Below, piece after piece: positions 24,265-32,207 of a DNA stretch of 33,854 bases (its first letter is position 1; every line of letters begins with the position of its first letter). The stretch spans positions 1 through 33,854 of the forward strand of contig JAJZTU010000004.1 of assembly GCA_021848765.1 (NCBI GenBank). Reading direction: 5' to 3'. Below the pieces are notes generated by a model. The model was not told where the DNA came from. It saw only the letters and a program-made list of their open reading frames with translations, and searched no databases. The position numbers and the translations under genes are program-made. The stretch comes from Bacillota bacterium. Lineage in GTDB: Bacteria; Bacillota; GCA-003054495; Carboxydocellales; JAJZTU01.

Positions 24265-25935
24265 GTGAAGTCTGATATCGAAATCGCATTGGCGGCGGAG
24301 AAGGACCCCATTACTGAAGTGGCTAAGCAAATTGGCCTTGAGGGGGACGACATTGAGCTGTATGGCAAGTATAAAGCCAAAATCTCCGCTGATGTGTGGA
24401 ACCGGGTTAAAAACAATCCCGATGGCAAACTGATTCTGGTTACCGCTATTAACCCCACTCCTGCCGGTGAAGGCAAGTCTACCACTACCGTTGGTTTGGG
24501 TGATGCTCTTAACCGTATGGGTAAAAAAGTAGTTATTGCTCTCCGTGAGCCTTCCCTCGGACCTTGCTTCGGCGTAAAAGGTGGAGCCGCAGGTGGCGGA
24601 TACGCCCAGGTAGTTCCTATGGAAGATATCAACCTGCACTTTACCGGTGACTTCCACGCAATCACCACAGCCCATAACCTCCTGGCTGCTATGCTGGATA
24701 ACCACCTCCAACAGGGCAATGAACTGGGAATTGACCCCCGCCAGGTGCTGTTCCGCCGGGTTGTTGACCTCAATGACCGTGCTCTCCGGAACATTGTTAT
24801 CGGTCTGGGTGGTAAAGCTCAAGGTGTTCCCAGACAGAACGGATTCGATATCACCGTTGCTTCCGAGATTATGGCTATTCTCTGCCTGGCCAATGATATC
24901 AAAGACCTGAAGAAGCGGCTGGGCAACATTCTGGTAGCTTATACATATGATAACAAGCCCGTTTATGCCCGGGACCTCAAGGCAGAAGGCTCCATGACCG
25001 TACTGCTTAAGGATGCTATTAAGCCTAACTTGGTACAAACTCTCGAGCACACTCCTGCCTTCATTCACGGCGGTCCTTTCGCTAATATCGCCCACGGATG
25101 TAACAGTGTTCAGGCTACCAAGTACGGCCTGAAGCTTGCCGATATCGTTATTACTGAAGCCGGTTTCGGTGCTGACCTGGGCGCTGAGAAGTTCTTCGAT
25201 CTCAAGTGCCGCTTTGCAGGGCTGAAGCCTGCCGCTACGGTAATTGTAGCTACAGTACGCGCTCTGAAGTACAATGGCGGCGTAGCCCGGGCCGACCTGG
25301 GACAAGAAAATCTCGCTGCTTTGGAAAAAGGTTTTGCCAACCTGGAGAAGCACATTGAGAACGTTGCTAAGTTCGGTGTGCCTGCAGTGGTAGCCATTAA
25401 CCGTTTCCCCACTGATACCGAAGCAGAACTGAACCTCATTCGCCAGAAGTGCGAGGCTGCAGGCGCTGAAGTTGCCCTGTCCGAAGTATGGGCTAAGGGT
25501 GGCGAAGGCGGTATCGAACTGGCTGAGAAGGTTCTTAAGACCATCGAGAATAAGCCTTCCAACTTTAAGCCGCTCTATGAGCTGGAAGTACCTGTTAAAG
25601 GAAAGATCGAAACAATTGCTAAAGAAGTATATGGCGCTGACGGTGTACTGTTCACCAAGGAAGCTGAGAAGAGTATCGCTCTCTTCGAATCCCTCGGTCT
25701 GGGTAATTACCCTATCTGTATGGCCAAAACCCAGTATTCTCTCTCCGATGACCCCGCCTTACTGGCACGGCCTACCGGATTTACCATTACCGTGCGGGAA
25801 GTCCGGGCTTCTGTTGGAGCAGGTTTCCTGGTAGCCATTACCGGTGAAATTATGACCATGCCTGGTTTGCCCAAGCGTCCGGCTGCTGAAGTAATTGACA
25901 TCGACGACAACGGGGTTATTACCGGCCTGTTCTAA
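24265..25935 (+). CDS. fhs: Formate-tetrahydrofolate ligase
   Basis: Fhs joins formate to tetrahydrofolate using ATP. It is the entry step of the methyl branch of the Wood-Ljungdahl pathway and also feeds purine synthesis. The 556-residue protein has the family ATP loop [10 protein letters not shown] (64-73), the signatures [14 protein letters not shown] and [12 protein letters not shown], and normal length for the acetogen-type homotetramer. GTG 24265 follows GAGGAGG. Codon use is more uniform than in neighbours, suggesting high expression. It has a structured leader and its own strong terminator, with folate synthesis genes just downstream. An antisense 425-residue frame is only its shadow. 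Confidence 0.98.
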   Translation: MKSDIEIALAAEKDPITEVAKQIGLEGDDIELYGKYKAKISADVWNRVKNNPDGKLILVTAINPTPAGEGKSTTTVGLGDALNRMGKKVVIALREPSLGPCFGVKGGAAGGGYAQVVPMEDINLHFTGDFHAITTAHNLLAAMLDNHLQQGNELGIDPRQVLFRRVVDLNDRALRNIVIGLGGKAQGVPRQNGFDITVASEIMAILCLANDIKDLKKRLGNILVAYTYDNKPVYARDLKAEGSMTVLLKDAIKPNLVQTLEHTPAFIHGGPFANIAHGCNSVQATKYGLKLADIVITEAGFGADLGAEKFFDLKCRFAGLKPAATVIVATVRALKYNGGVARADLGQENLAALEKGFANLEKHIENVAKFGVPAVVAINRFPTDTEAELNLIRQKCEAAGAEVALSEVWAKGGEGGIELAEKVLKTIENKPSNFKPLYELEVPVKGKIETIAKEVYGADGVLFTKEAEKSIALFESLGLGNYPICMAKTQYSLSDDPALLARPTGFTITVREVRASVGAGFLVAITGEIMTMPGLPKRPAAEVIDIDDNGVITGLF

Positions 25936-25952
25936 AATCCAGAGAGACAAGG

Positions 25953-25985
25953 ACAAGTGGAGTATAACTCCACTTGTTTTTTTCT
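25953..25985 (+). terminator. Intrinsic terminator after fhs
   Basis: An 11-bp perfect stem (ACAAGTGGAGT / ACTCCACTTGT) with a tight loop is followed by a run of T interrupted once by C. Confidence 0.92.
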
Positions 25986-26012
25986 TTATTGACCTCAAGG
26001 TGGGGTGAAAAA

Positions 26013-26516
26013 ATGAACGATGCCAGAATTAAGGCCATCTTAAACAACACTCAGTACCAGGAGTATATCCGGAAAAACCAGGACCGGGAGCAGCAGCGGA
26101 AATATTGTAAACATGGGTGGGAGCATAGCTTTGATGTAGCCAGGGTCGCCTATATTTTGGCTCTGGAGGCCGGTAGAGATCAGATAGCGGTATTGAATAA
26201 AGAGCTGGTTTATGCAGCGGCCTTGCTGCATGATATTGGTCGCTGGAAGCAGTATGATAACGGGGTTGACCATGCCCGGGTGGGTGCTGAACTGGCCGGG
26301 GAGATTTTACAGGAGGCCGGTTTTAATGAGGAGGAAATCCATACCGTCCGGGAAGCAATCCGCTGTCACCGGCGGCCGGAACAGGCTGCCTGTATTCTGG
26401 GGACTATTCTTTACCGGGCAGATAAAACTGTCCGCCTTTGCCGCCAGTGTACTGCCAGGGATGATTGCAATAAATTTAGTGAAATGGAAATAATTCAAGA
26501 AGGAAGAGTGTATTGA
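26013..26516 (+). CDS. HD-domain phosphohydrolase
   Basis: The 167-residue protein has the HD metal-site pattern: HGWEHSFDVARVA (H38), AAALLHDIGRWKQY (H73-D74) and a downstream HARVGAELA. HD proteins split phosphate esters, commonly nucleotides or pterin-like phosphates. A cysteine-containing end (LCRQCTARDDCNK) could bind a metal. The track start at 25974 overlaps the fhs terminator; ATG 26013 follows AAGGTGGGGTG. It heads the folP-folB-folK group, 30 bases before folP, so a folate-pathway role (for example removal of phosphates from dihydroneopterin triphosphate) is possible but unproven. Confidence 0.8.
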   Translation: MNDARIKAILNNTQYQEYIRKNQDREQQRKYCKHGWEHSFDVARVAYILALEAGRDQIAVLNKELVYAAALLHDIGRWKQYDNGVDHARVGAELAGEILQEAGFNEEEIHTVREAIRCHRRPEQAACILGTILYRADKTVRLCRQCTARDDCNKFSEMEIIQEGRVY

Positions 26517-26546
26517 TTGTAGGAAGGACTAAAGGGAGGCAGACAA

Positions 26547-27731
26547 ATGGGCGGAAATCCCAGAGTTATTTTCATTAACAACCTTCAGGAGGCCCGGGAC
26601 GAGATTGCCAGGATTGGTTCTGAGGAAAGCGGCATCAAACTCATGACCGGCAAGGCGGTCTTTTATGCTCTAAAAGTCGAAAGCATTCCCGGTATAGCAG
26701 CAAATATACTTAAACAGGAGATGCTGTCCAAAGGAGGAGATGCAGCAATAGCCAGGGGAGCCTTGGTCCAGCCCCACGACCCGACCGATGTGCTGATTAT
26801 GGGAACCGTCAAACAATACAAGCACTTGGCAGCAAAGCTCAAAATGCAACCCTTTGGCTTAGCAAAGCTTGCCGAAGCGATTCTAGCCGTAATCAAAAAC
26901 CTGCAGGGATTCGCTCCTTATGACCTAAAATGCGGCCCCTATGCTTTGCCTCTAGGCCGCCGGACCCTGGTAATGGGAATCCTGAATGTTACCCCTGATT
27001 CTTTTACCGACGGGGGAAAATTCTATGCTTTGGACAGCGCTATCGAACAAGCAAAGCTAATGGTTGCTGACGGAGCTGATATCATCGATGTCGGTGGTGA
27101 GTCCACCAGGCCTAATTCAACTCCCCTGGAGGAAGAAGAGGAGTTGCGCCGGGTACTGCCGGTGGTGGAGAAACTGGCCAGGGAGATTTCAGTTCCCATC
27201 TCTGTTGATACCTATAAGGCTTCGGTAGCCAGGCAGGCAGTGGACAAGGGTGCGGTTATAGTTAACGATGTGTGGGGCCTGCGCAAAGACCCGGACATGG
27301 CTAGAACCGTTGCCGGCCTGGGAGTGCCCTATATTATGATGCATAACCGGCAGGGGACGGAATACCGGGATTTGATGGGGGACATGCTGGCCTTTTTCCG
27401 GGAGGGAATTGCTATGGCAGAGGCTGCCGGGATTAGTCCGGAAAATCTGATTTTAGACCCGGGAATAGGTTTTGGTAAGACTTATGAGCATAATCTGGAA
27501 GTAATGCATAGGCTGGGTGAACTGCGTTCCCTGGGTAAGCCCATTCTGCTGGGTACATCCAGAAAATCTATGATCGGCAATACCCTTAATCTGCCGGTTA
27601 CCGAAAGGGTGGAAGGAACTGCTGCTACTGTGGCCTTGGGCATTGCTTACGGGGCCGATATTGTCAGGGTCCATGACGTCAAGGAAATGTCCAGGGTGGC
27701 GAAGATGACCGACGCTATGGTACGCAGGTAA
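26547..27731 (+). CDS. folP: Dihydropteroate synthase with N-terminal extension
   Basis: FolP condenses 4-aminobenzoate with the hydroxymethyl-pterin diphosphate in folate synthesis. The catalytic TIM barrel runs from about residue 138 (LVMGILNVTPDSFTDGG, DVGGESTRPNS, ISVDTYKASVARQA, VNDVWG, LDPGIGFGKTYEHN, LLGTSRKSMIG, GTAATVALGI). Ahead lies an extra region of about 135 residues (NLQEARDEIARIG to LQGFAPYD), so the product has 394 residues against about 280 for ordinary FolP. The extension has no signature I recognise; similar long FolP proteins are known in clostridial and Moorella-like bacteria. The ATG follows AGGGAGGCAG. Confidence 0.95.
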   Translation: MGGNPRVIFINNLQEARDEIARIGSEESGIKLMTGKAVFYALKVESIPGIAANILKQEMLSKGGDAAIARGALVQPHDPTDVLIMGTVKQYKHLAAKLKMQPFGLAKLAEAILAVIKNLQGFAPYDLKCGPYALPLGRRTLVMGILNVTPDSFTDGGKFYALDSAIEQAKLMVADGADIIDVGGESTRPNSTPLEEEEELRRVLPVVEKLAREISVPISVDTYKASVARQAVDKGAVIVNDVWGLRKDPDMARTVAGLGVPYIMMHNRQGTEYRDLMGDMLAFFREGIAMAEAAGISPENLILDPGIGFGKTYEHNLEVMHRLGELRSLGKPILLGTSRKSMIGNTLNLPVTERVEGTAATVALGIAYGADIVRVHDVKEMSRVAKMTDAMVRR

Positions 27732-27786
27732 CAACATTGCAAAACAGGCCAGGTACCCTTTATCAGCACAAACGGGAGTGATGACA

Positions 27787-28152
27787 ATGGACAGGATTTT
27801 AATGCAGGGGTTGGAGTTTTATGCTTATCATGGGGTTATGGAAGAGGAGAAAGCGCTGGGGCAGAGGTTTATCATTGATTTGAGCCTTGCGCTGGACCTC
27901 CGGGAAGCCGGGCAGCAAGACAATTTGACCAAAACTGTGAACTACGGGGAAGTTTATGCAACGGTCCGGGAAATTGTTACCGGAAATAAATTTGATTTAA
28001 TCGAGGCTTTGGCAGAGCATCTGGCCAGGGAGATTTTGGGCCGGTATCGGGTGAATTCAGTCACGGTTAAAATCCGCAAACCCCAGGCGCCTATTCCGGG
28101 AATTTTTGACTATGTAGGCGTTGAAATTGAAAGGGAGCAAAAAAGGCCCTAA
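27787..28152 (+). CDS. folB: Dihydroneopterin aldolase
   Basis: FolB converts 7,8-dihydroneopterin to 6-hydroxymethyl-dihydropterin and glycolaldehyde. The 121-residue protein has FYAYHGVMEEEKALGQRF, VNYGEVYATV, LIEALAEHLA and VKIRKPQAPIPG, all typical of the family. Three possible starts lie at 27778, 27781 and 27787; the last is best spaced from GGGAG and gives the usual opening MDRILMQGLEF. It stands between folP and folK, an ordinary folate operon. Confidence 0.95.
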   Translation: MDRILMQGLEFYAYHGVMEEEKALGQRFIIDLSLALDLREAGQQDNLTKTVNYGEVYATVREIVTGNKFDLIEALAEHLAREILGRYRVNSVTVKIRKPQAPIPGIFDYVGVEIEREQKRP

Positions 28153-28222
28153 ATCAACAGGGAAGAAACAGGGCCCATTGAAAAGGGCAGAATTTGCCAG
28201 GTAAGCGAAAGGGTGCGAAAAA

Positions 28223-28714
28223 TTGGTTACTGCCTATGTGGGATTGGGTTCGAATCAGGGTGATTCTCCGGAAAACATACGCCAGGCCCTCCGGAAACTG
28301 GACTGTAACCCCGGGGTCAGCGTGCAAGAGGTAGCCGGCTTATACAAGACTGCCCCTGTGGGTTATCTGGAGCAGGACTGGTTTGTAAATACTGTAGCCC
28401 GGATTGAAACCTCGTTGAGTCCTGATGGACTGCTTAAACTTTTGCTGACCATCGAGGATGAATTGGGTAGGGTAAGGACTATCCGTTGGGGGCCCCGGAC
28501 TTTGGATTTGGACCTGCTTCTTTACGCAGGAGAGGTAATTGACAGTCCGGAGCTAACTGTGCCCCATCCGAGAATGCAGGAAAGGGCCTTTGTCATGGTC
28601 CCCCTGGCTGAAATTGCGCCCGATTTGCTGATAAAAGGACAGCGGGCCGAACAAATAGCGAAGATTCTGAAAAAGAATCAAGAAATTGTTGGCACTGGGC
28701 AAAAAGTGTGGTAA
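28223..28714 (+). CDS. folK: 2-amino-4-hydroxy-6-hydroxymethyldihydropteridine diphosphokinase
   Basis: FolK transfers diphosphate from ATP to 6-hydroxymethyl-dihydropterin, making the FolP substrate. The 163-residue protein has AYVGLGSNQGDSPENI, VSVQEVAGLYKTAPVGY, and the HPPK signature RWGPRTLDLDLLLY, then PHPRMQERAFVMVPL. TTG 28223 has AAGGGTG about eight bases upstream. The last 26 bases of the gene contain the -35 box of the next promoter. Confidence 0.95.
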   Translation: MVTAYVGLGSNQGDSPENIRQALRKLDCNPGVSVQEVAGLYKTAPVGYLEQDWFVNTVARIETSLSPDGLLKLLLTIEDELGRVRTIRWGPRTLDLDLLLYAGEVIDSPELTVPHPRMQERAFVMVPLAEIAPDLLIKGQRAEQIAKILKKNQEIVGTGQKVW

Positions 28715-28717
28715 AAT
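28689..28717 (+). promoter_or_regulatory. Sigma-A promoter of the pantothenate leader
   Basis: TTGGCA (28689-28694), 17 bases and TAAAAT (28712-28717). The -35 box is inside the end of folK. Transcription should start near 28724, roughly 310 bases before the first pantothenate-operon start codon. Confidence 0.8.
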
Positions 28718-28723
28718 GGACTT

Positions 28724-28985
28724 GCATTATTAGAGTTTGAATTTTTAACCATTAGTTTTAACCATTAGGTAGTATCTTTTTAGAACTGCACTAGTTGGTT
28801 AAATGAGCAAGTATTACACTAAACAACAACAAAATCCGCTTGGAGCCGGGTGGACCGAGACGGAGAGGGAACACAGCCAAATTATGCAGCCTATGTCCAA
28901 CGGTAGGCTATTTGCCTGCCAGGTAAGTGGGACTGGCTGCCTTGCAAGGTGTTTAGCCCTTCGGATTCGTCCGGAGGGTTTTTAT
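28724..28985 (+). ncRNA. Candidate leader RNA/attenuator of the pan operon
   Basis: About 260 bases lie between a good promoter and an intrinsic terminator, immediately before the DUF2520-panB-panC-panD genes. The 5' part has a perfect 13-bp tandem repeat (TTTTAACCATTAG, 28743-28768), either copy of which can pair with CTAGTTGGTTAA (28791-28802). A GC-rich part (28835-28950) can form AGCCTA/TAGGCT and GCCAG/CTGGC stems. The only frame (28803-29015) lacks a ribosome site. I could not match T-box, TPP, FMN, cobalamin, SAM, THF, ZTP or guanidine consensus elements. A stand-alone small RNA is the alternative. Confidence 0.6.
28957..28983 (+). terminator. Terminator hairpin before the pan operon
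   Basis: CCCTTCGGA-TTCG-TCCGGAGGG is a 9-bp stem (one G-T pair) with a TTCG loop and TTTTT following. It lies 50 bases upstream of the first operon start codon, so it would stop transcription from the leader promoter unless prevented. Confidence 0.85.
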
Positions 28986-29032
28986 GTTTGGTTCAGCGTT
29001 TCGAGGGTACTCTGAGTAAAGGGGGAAGCCAA

Positions 29033-29917
29033 ATGTCCAAACCCGGATTCTGTATTGTGGGAGCAGGGGTAGTAGGAACAGCGGTAGCAACCCTCCTGAC
29101 CGCCCAGGGATATCGCCTGGTAGGTGTGGCCAGCAGAAGTTTGTCTGCCGCTCAGGGGTTAGCCGAAAGGCTGGGAATCAAGGAAGCCGTATCCCAATCT
29201 CCCTGGGAAGTCACCAGGGGAGCGAAGCTGGTTTTTATAACTACTCCTGACAAAGCTATTTACGAGGTTTGTGCGGCCATCCAAAAGCATGGGGGTTTTT
29301 CACCGGAGATGATAGTTATACATATGAGCGGGGCTTTGGCCAGCGATAGTCTGGCGCCCGCCAGAGAAGCGGGAGCACGGGTGCTGTCCCTGCATCCCCT
29401 CCAATCCTTTGCCAGGGTGGAGGAGGCTGTGGCCAACCTGCCCGGTTCCGTATTCACGCTGGAGGGAGACCAAGAGGCCGGAGAATGGGGTTTCGCCATT
29501 ATCAGGGATTTAGGAGGACAAGGCTTTGCCATTTCCAAAGCAAACAAGGCTCTCTATCACGGAGCTGCAGTAATAGCTGCCAATTACCTGGTGAGTTTAG
29601 CCCATCTGAGCACGAGTATTCTGGAGGAGATTGGGATTCCCCGGGAAAAGGGGGTAGAGGCCCTGGTCCCGTTGATGGAAGGGGTTTTGAAAAATATCAA
29701 AGCCCTGGGTCCGGCTAAGGCCCTGACCGGGCCAATTGCCCGGGGTGATGCGGAAACTGTTGAGAAGCATGTGAGCTACCTGGCCAAGCTGCCGGGAGAG
29801 TATTTAACAATATACAGGGAACTGGGAGCTTATACTGTGAACGTAGCCCTGGAAAAGGGCACCATAGACCGGGAGGCGGCCGGCAAGCTGCTGGCAGTGC
29901 TTAATAAGGAGGAATAA
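29033..29917 (+). CDS. Rossmann-fold/DUF2520 dehydrogenase, candidate ketopantoate reductase
   Basis: The 294-residue protein begins with an NAD(P)-binding fold (FCIVGAGVVGTAVATLL, residues 6-22; FITTPDKAIYEV) and ends with the helical DUF2520 domain (KANKALYHGAAVIAANYLVS, PLMEGVLKNIKALGPAKALT). It is three bases ahead of panB in an operon that otherwise lacks panE, so it may supply ketopantoate reductase activity; PanG, an alternative ketopantoate reductase described in Francisella, is in my recollection a related protein. The function is inferred from context. ATG 29033 follows GGGGGAAG; the track start at 28949 runs through the terminator. Confidence 0.85.
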   Translation: MSKPGFCIVGAGVVGTAVATLLTAQGYRLVGVASRSLSAAQGLAERLGIKEAVSQSPWEVTRGAKLVFITTPDKAIYEVCAAIQKHGGFSPEMIVIHMSGALASDSLAPAREAGARVLSLHPLQSFARVEEAVANLPGSVFTLEGDQEAGEWGFAIIRDLGGQGFAISKANKALYHGAAVIAANYLVSLAHLSTSILEEIGIPREKGVEALVPLMEGVLKNIKALGPAKALTGPIARGDAETVEKHVSYLAKLPGEYLTIYRELGAYTVNVALEKGTIDREAAGKLLAVLNKEE

Positions 29918-29920
29918 AAA

Positions 29921-30751
29921 ATGGCGAGAGTGACAACTACTTCTTTACGCCGAATGAAGGAAGAAGGCAGGAAAATTTCGGTCCTGACAGCCTATGATTA
30001 TTCTACAGCCAAGATTCTGGACGCAGCCGGAGTGGATGTGTTGCTGGTGGGAGACTCCCTGGGGATGGTAATGCTGGGTTATGACTCCACTCTTCCCGTG
30101 ACCATGGCCGACATGCTTCATCACACCAAAGCTGTTGCCAGAGGGACCCGGAACGCTATGGTAATTACCGATATGCCCTTCATGTCCTACCATATCTCTG
30201 TTGAGGAGAGTGTGCGCAATGCCGGCCGGTGCCTCCAGGAGGCAGGGGCCCAGGCGGTTAAACTGGAAGGCGGCCGGGAGATGGCCGATACTATTAAAGC
30301 CATTATCCGGACAGGAATTCCCGTAATGGGACACCTTGGCCTGACTCCCCAGCAGGTCCACCAACTTGGCGGATTTAGTGTCCAGGGGCGTGACGAGGCC
30401 CAGGCCCGCAAAATTCTGGAGGATGCACAGCTTCTGGAGGAGGTAGGGGTTTTTTCCTTAGTATTGGAGTGTGTACCCGCCCCGCTGGCCAAGCTGGTTT
30501 CGGAAACCGTCAAGATTCCCACAATCGGCATAGGTGCAGGGGCTGGCTGTGACGGCCAGGTTTTGGTCATTCAGGACCTCCTGGGCCTTTACAGCGACCT
30601 GACCCCCAAGTTTGTTAAACAGTTTGCTAAGCTTAATGAACCCATGACCGCGGCGGTCAAACAATATATCAAAGAGGTACAGGAGGGTGTCTTCCCGGGG
30701 CCGGAGCACACCTTTGGCATGGAGGAAAGCCTGCTCAAAAAGCTTTACTAA
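29921..30751 (+). CDS. panB: 3-methyl-2-oxobutanoate hydroxymethyltransferase
   Basis: PanB adds a hydroxymethyl group from methylene-tetrahydrofolate to 2-oxoisovalerate, giving ketopantoate. The 276-residue protein has SVLTAYDYSTAKILDAAGVD, LLVGDSLGMVMLGYDSTLPV, AVKLEGG, MGHLGLTPQ and IGIGAGAGCDGQVLV, all standard. AAGGAGG precedes the ATG. It links the folate block to the pantothenate block through its one-carbon donor. Confidence 0.97.
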   Translation: MARVTTTSLRRMKEEGRKISVLTAYDYSTAKILDAAGVDVLLVGDSLGMVMLGYDSTLPVTMADMLHHTKAVARGTRNAMVITDMPFMSYHISVEESVRNAGRCLQEAGAQAVKLEGGREMADTIKAIIRTGIPVMGHLGLTPQQVHQLGGFSVQGRDEAQARKILEDAQLLEEVGVFSLVLECVPAPLAKLVSETVKIPTIGIGAGAGCDGQVLVIQDLLGLYSDLTPKFVKQFAKLNEPMTAAVKQYIKEVQEGVFPGPEHTFGMEESLLKKLY

Positions 30752-30819
30752 CTGCTTCGTGTAGGGCGGGGTTCCACGCACTACCCTTACGTAGACAACT
30801 AGACTCGGGAGGACATTAA

Positions 30820-31665
30820 ATGCAGATAATCAAGACGGTTGCCGAGATGAAAGACTTTGTACACAAGATTAAAGCCGCGGGTAAAAGCCTGGCCCTGGTC
30901 CCCACCATGGGTTACCTCCATCAGGGCCACCTGACCCTCATGAGGGAGGCCAAAGCTGCTTGTAATACGGTGGTAACCAGTATTTTTGTGAATCCCTTGC
31001 AGTTCGGGGTAGGAGAGGACTACGAAGAATATCCCCGGGACCTGACCAGGGACGCCCAGCTAGCGGAGCCGGCCGGTGTCGATGCTATTTTTGCTCCTGC
31101 TGTGGCTGAGATGTACCCTAAAGGCTATCATACTTTTGTAGATGTTGAGGAAATTACCAACCACCTGTGTGGGCGCTCCCGTGCCGGTCATTTCCGCGGG
31201 GTTACCACAGTGGTTAACAAGCTGTTTAACATTGTCCAGCCGGACAAGGCTTTTTTCGGACAAAAGGATGCCCAGCAGGTTCTGGTCATTAAGCGAATGG
31301 TAGCCGACCTCAATATGAACCTGGAGATAGTCACCGTCCCCATTGTCCGGGAAGAGGACGGCCTGGCCATGAGTTCCCGGAACGTATATTTAACCCCGGA
31401 GGAACGCCGGGCAGCCCTGATGCTCAACAGGAGCCTGCAACAGGCCAAAGCAGCAATTGAGGCAGGTGAGCGAAGGGGCAGCGCAATCCGGGACATGATT
31501 GTCCAAACCATAGAGACGGAAAAGCTGGCCAATATCGATTACGTCGAAGTAGTAGCCATGTCCAGCCTGGAACCCCAGGAAAAACTCGAGGGCGAAATAT
31601 TAATCGCTCTGGCAGTACGTTTTGGCAAGACCAGGCTGATTGACAATATTATGCTTACTGTTTAA
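30820..31665 (+). CDS. panC: Pantothenate synthetase
   Basis: PanC ligates pantoate and beta-alanine using ATP through pantoyl-adenylate. The 281-residue protein has the HxGH site (VPTMGYLHQGHLTLMREAK), VNPLQFGVGEDYEEYPRDL, FFGQKDAQQ and the KMSKS-like loop AMSSRNVYL. A CGGGAGGA site lies before the ATG. The 68-base gap after panB holds a small hairpin (30761-30784) without a T-run, so co-transcription is likely. Confidence 0.97.
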   Translation: MQIIKTVAEMKDFVHKIKAAGKSLALVPTMGYLHQGHLTLMREAKAACNTVVTSIFVNPLQFGVGEDYEEYPRDLTRDAQLAEPAGVDAIFAPAVAEMYPKGYHTFVDVEEITNHLCGRSRAGHFRGVTTVVNKLFNIVQPDKAFFGQKDAQQVLVIKRMVADLNMNLEIVTVPIVREEDGLAMSSRNVYLTPEERRAALMLNRSLQQAKAAIEAGERRGSAIRDMIVQTIETEKLANIDYVEVVAMSSLEPQEKLEGEILIALAVRFGKTRLIDNIMLTV

Positions 31666-31708
31666 CCGGGGATTCCCGTGAGAAAATGCATGTGTGGGGG
31701 GAAGAGTT

Positions 31709-32092
31709 ATGTTTCGCACAATGTTCAAATCCAAAATCCACAGGGCCACTGTAACTGAGGCCAATCTTAACTATGTTGGCAGCATCACCATTGATTCCCT
31801 GCTGATGGAAGCAGCAGATTTACTGCCGAATGAAAAGGTTCAGGTAGTAAATAATAATAACGGGGCCCGCTTGGAAACATATGTTATCGAGGGGGAGCCC
31901 GGGTCCGGGGTAATCTGCCTTAATGGCGCCGCTGCCCGCCTGGTCCAGCCGGGGGATTCTGTCATCATCATTTCCTATGCTCTGGTAAGTGATGAGGAAG
32001 CACGAACCCTTAAGCCGAAGGTGGTTTATGTCAATGAGCGCAATCAAATGGTGGAAACCGCTAACAAGGAAAATCACGGGGATATCCGCTAA
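31709..32092 (+). CDS. panD: Aspartate 1-decarboxylase, pyruvoyl type
   Basis: PanD makes beta-alanine from aspartate. It is made as a proenzyme that cuts itself between Gly24 and Ser25 (NYVGSITID) to form a pyruvoyl group. The 127-residue protein has [48 protein letters not shown] and PKVVYV. ATG 31709 follows GGGGGGAAGAG; the track start adds five residues. The last residues (NKENHGDIR) and the stop are in a 28-bp tandem duplication. Confidence 0.97.
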   Translation: MFRTMFKSKIHRATVTEANLNYVGSITIDSLLMEAADLLPNEKVQVVNNNNGARLETYVIEGEPGSGVICLNGAAARLVQPGDSVIIISYALVSDEEARTLKPKVVYVNERNQMVETANKENHGDIR

Positions 32093-32114
32093 CAAGGAAA
32101 ATCATCGGGATATC
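32059..32114 (+). repeat. 28-bp tandem duplication at the end of panD
   Basis: Copies at 32059-32086 and 32087-32114 differ at two bases (CGCTAACAAGGAAAATCA, then the variable bases and GGGATATC). The first copy encodes the PanD tail; the second starts with the stop codon. The array ends 15 bases before the -35 box of the nadA promoter. Confidence 0.92.
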
Positions 32115-32129
32115 CACTAAGCATATAAC

Positions 32130-32159
32130 TTGACAAGGCTCCCGGTGAATGGATAGAAT
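32130..32159 (+). promoter_or_regulatory. Sigma-A promoter of nadAB
   Basis: TTGACA (32130-32135), 18 bases and TAGAAT (32154-32159). Transcription should start near 32166, before the nadA ribosome site. No terminator separates panD from it. Confidence 0.8.
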
Positions 32160-32207
32160 TAGGGTGGTATAGAGTACTTCTAACGGACGCAGTAAGGAGC
32201 TGAAATC

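Noticed and set aside
24076-25353. 425-residue ORF on the minus strand
   Set aside because: It is exactly antisense to fhs, has no family-like motif, and arises from the biased codon use of a highly expressed gene.
28835-28875. GGGTGGACCG resembling a T-box antiterminator sequence
   Set aside because: One base of the TGGNACCG core is missing, and the segment is far from the terminator with which it would have to pair. No Stem I with specifier loop was recognised.
28803-29015. 70-residue ORF in the pan leader
   Set aside because: There is no ribosome site before its ATG, it runs through the terminator hairpin, and its residues look like translated structured RNA.
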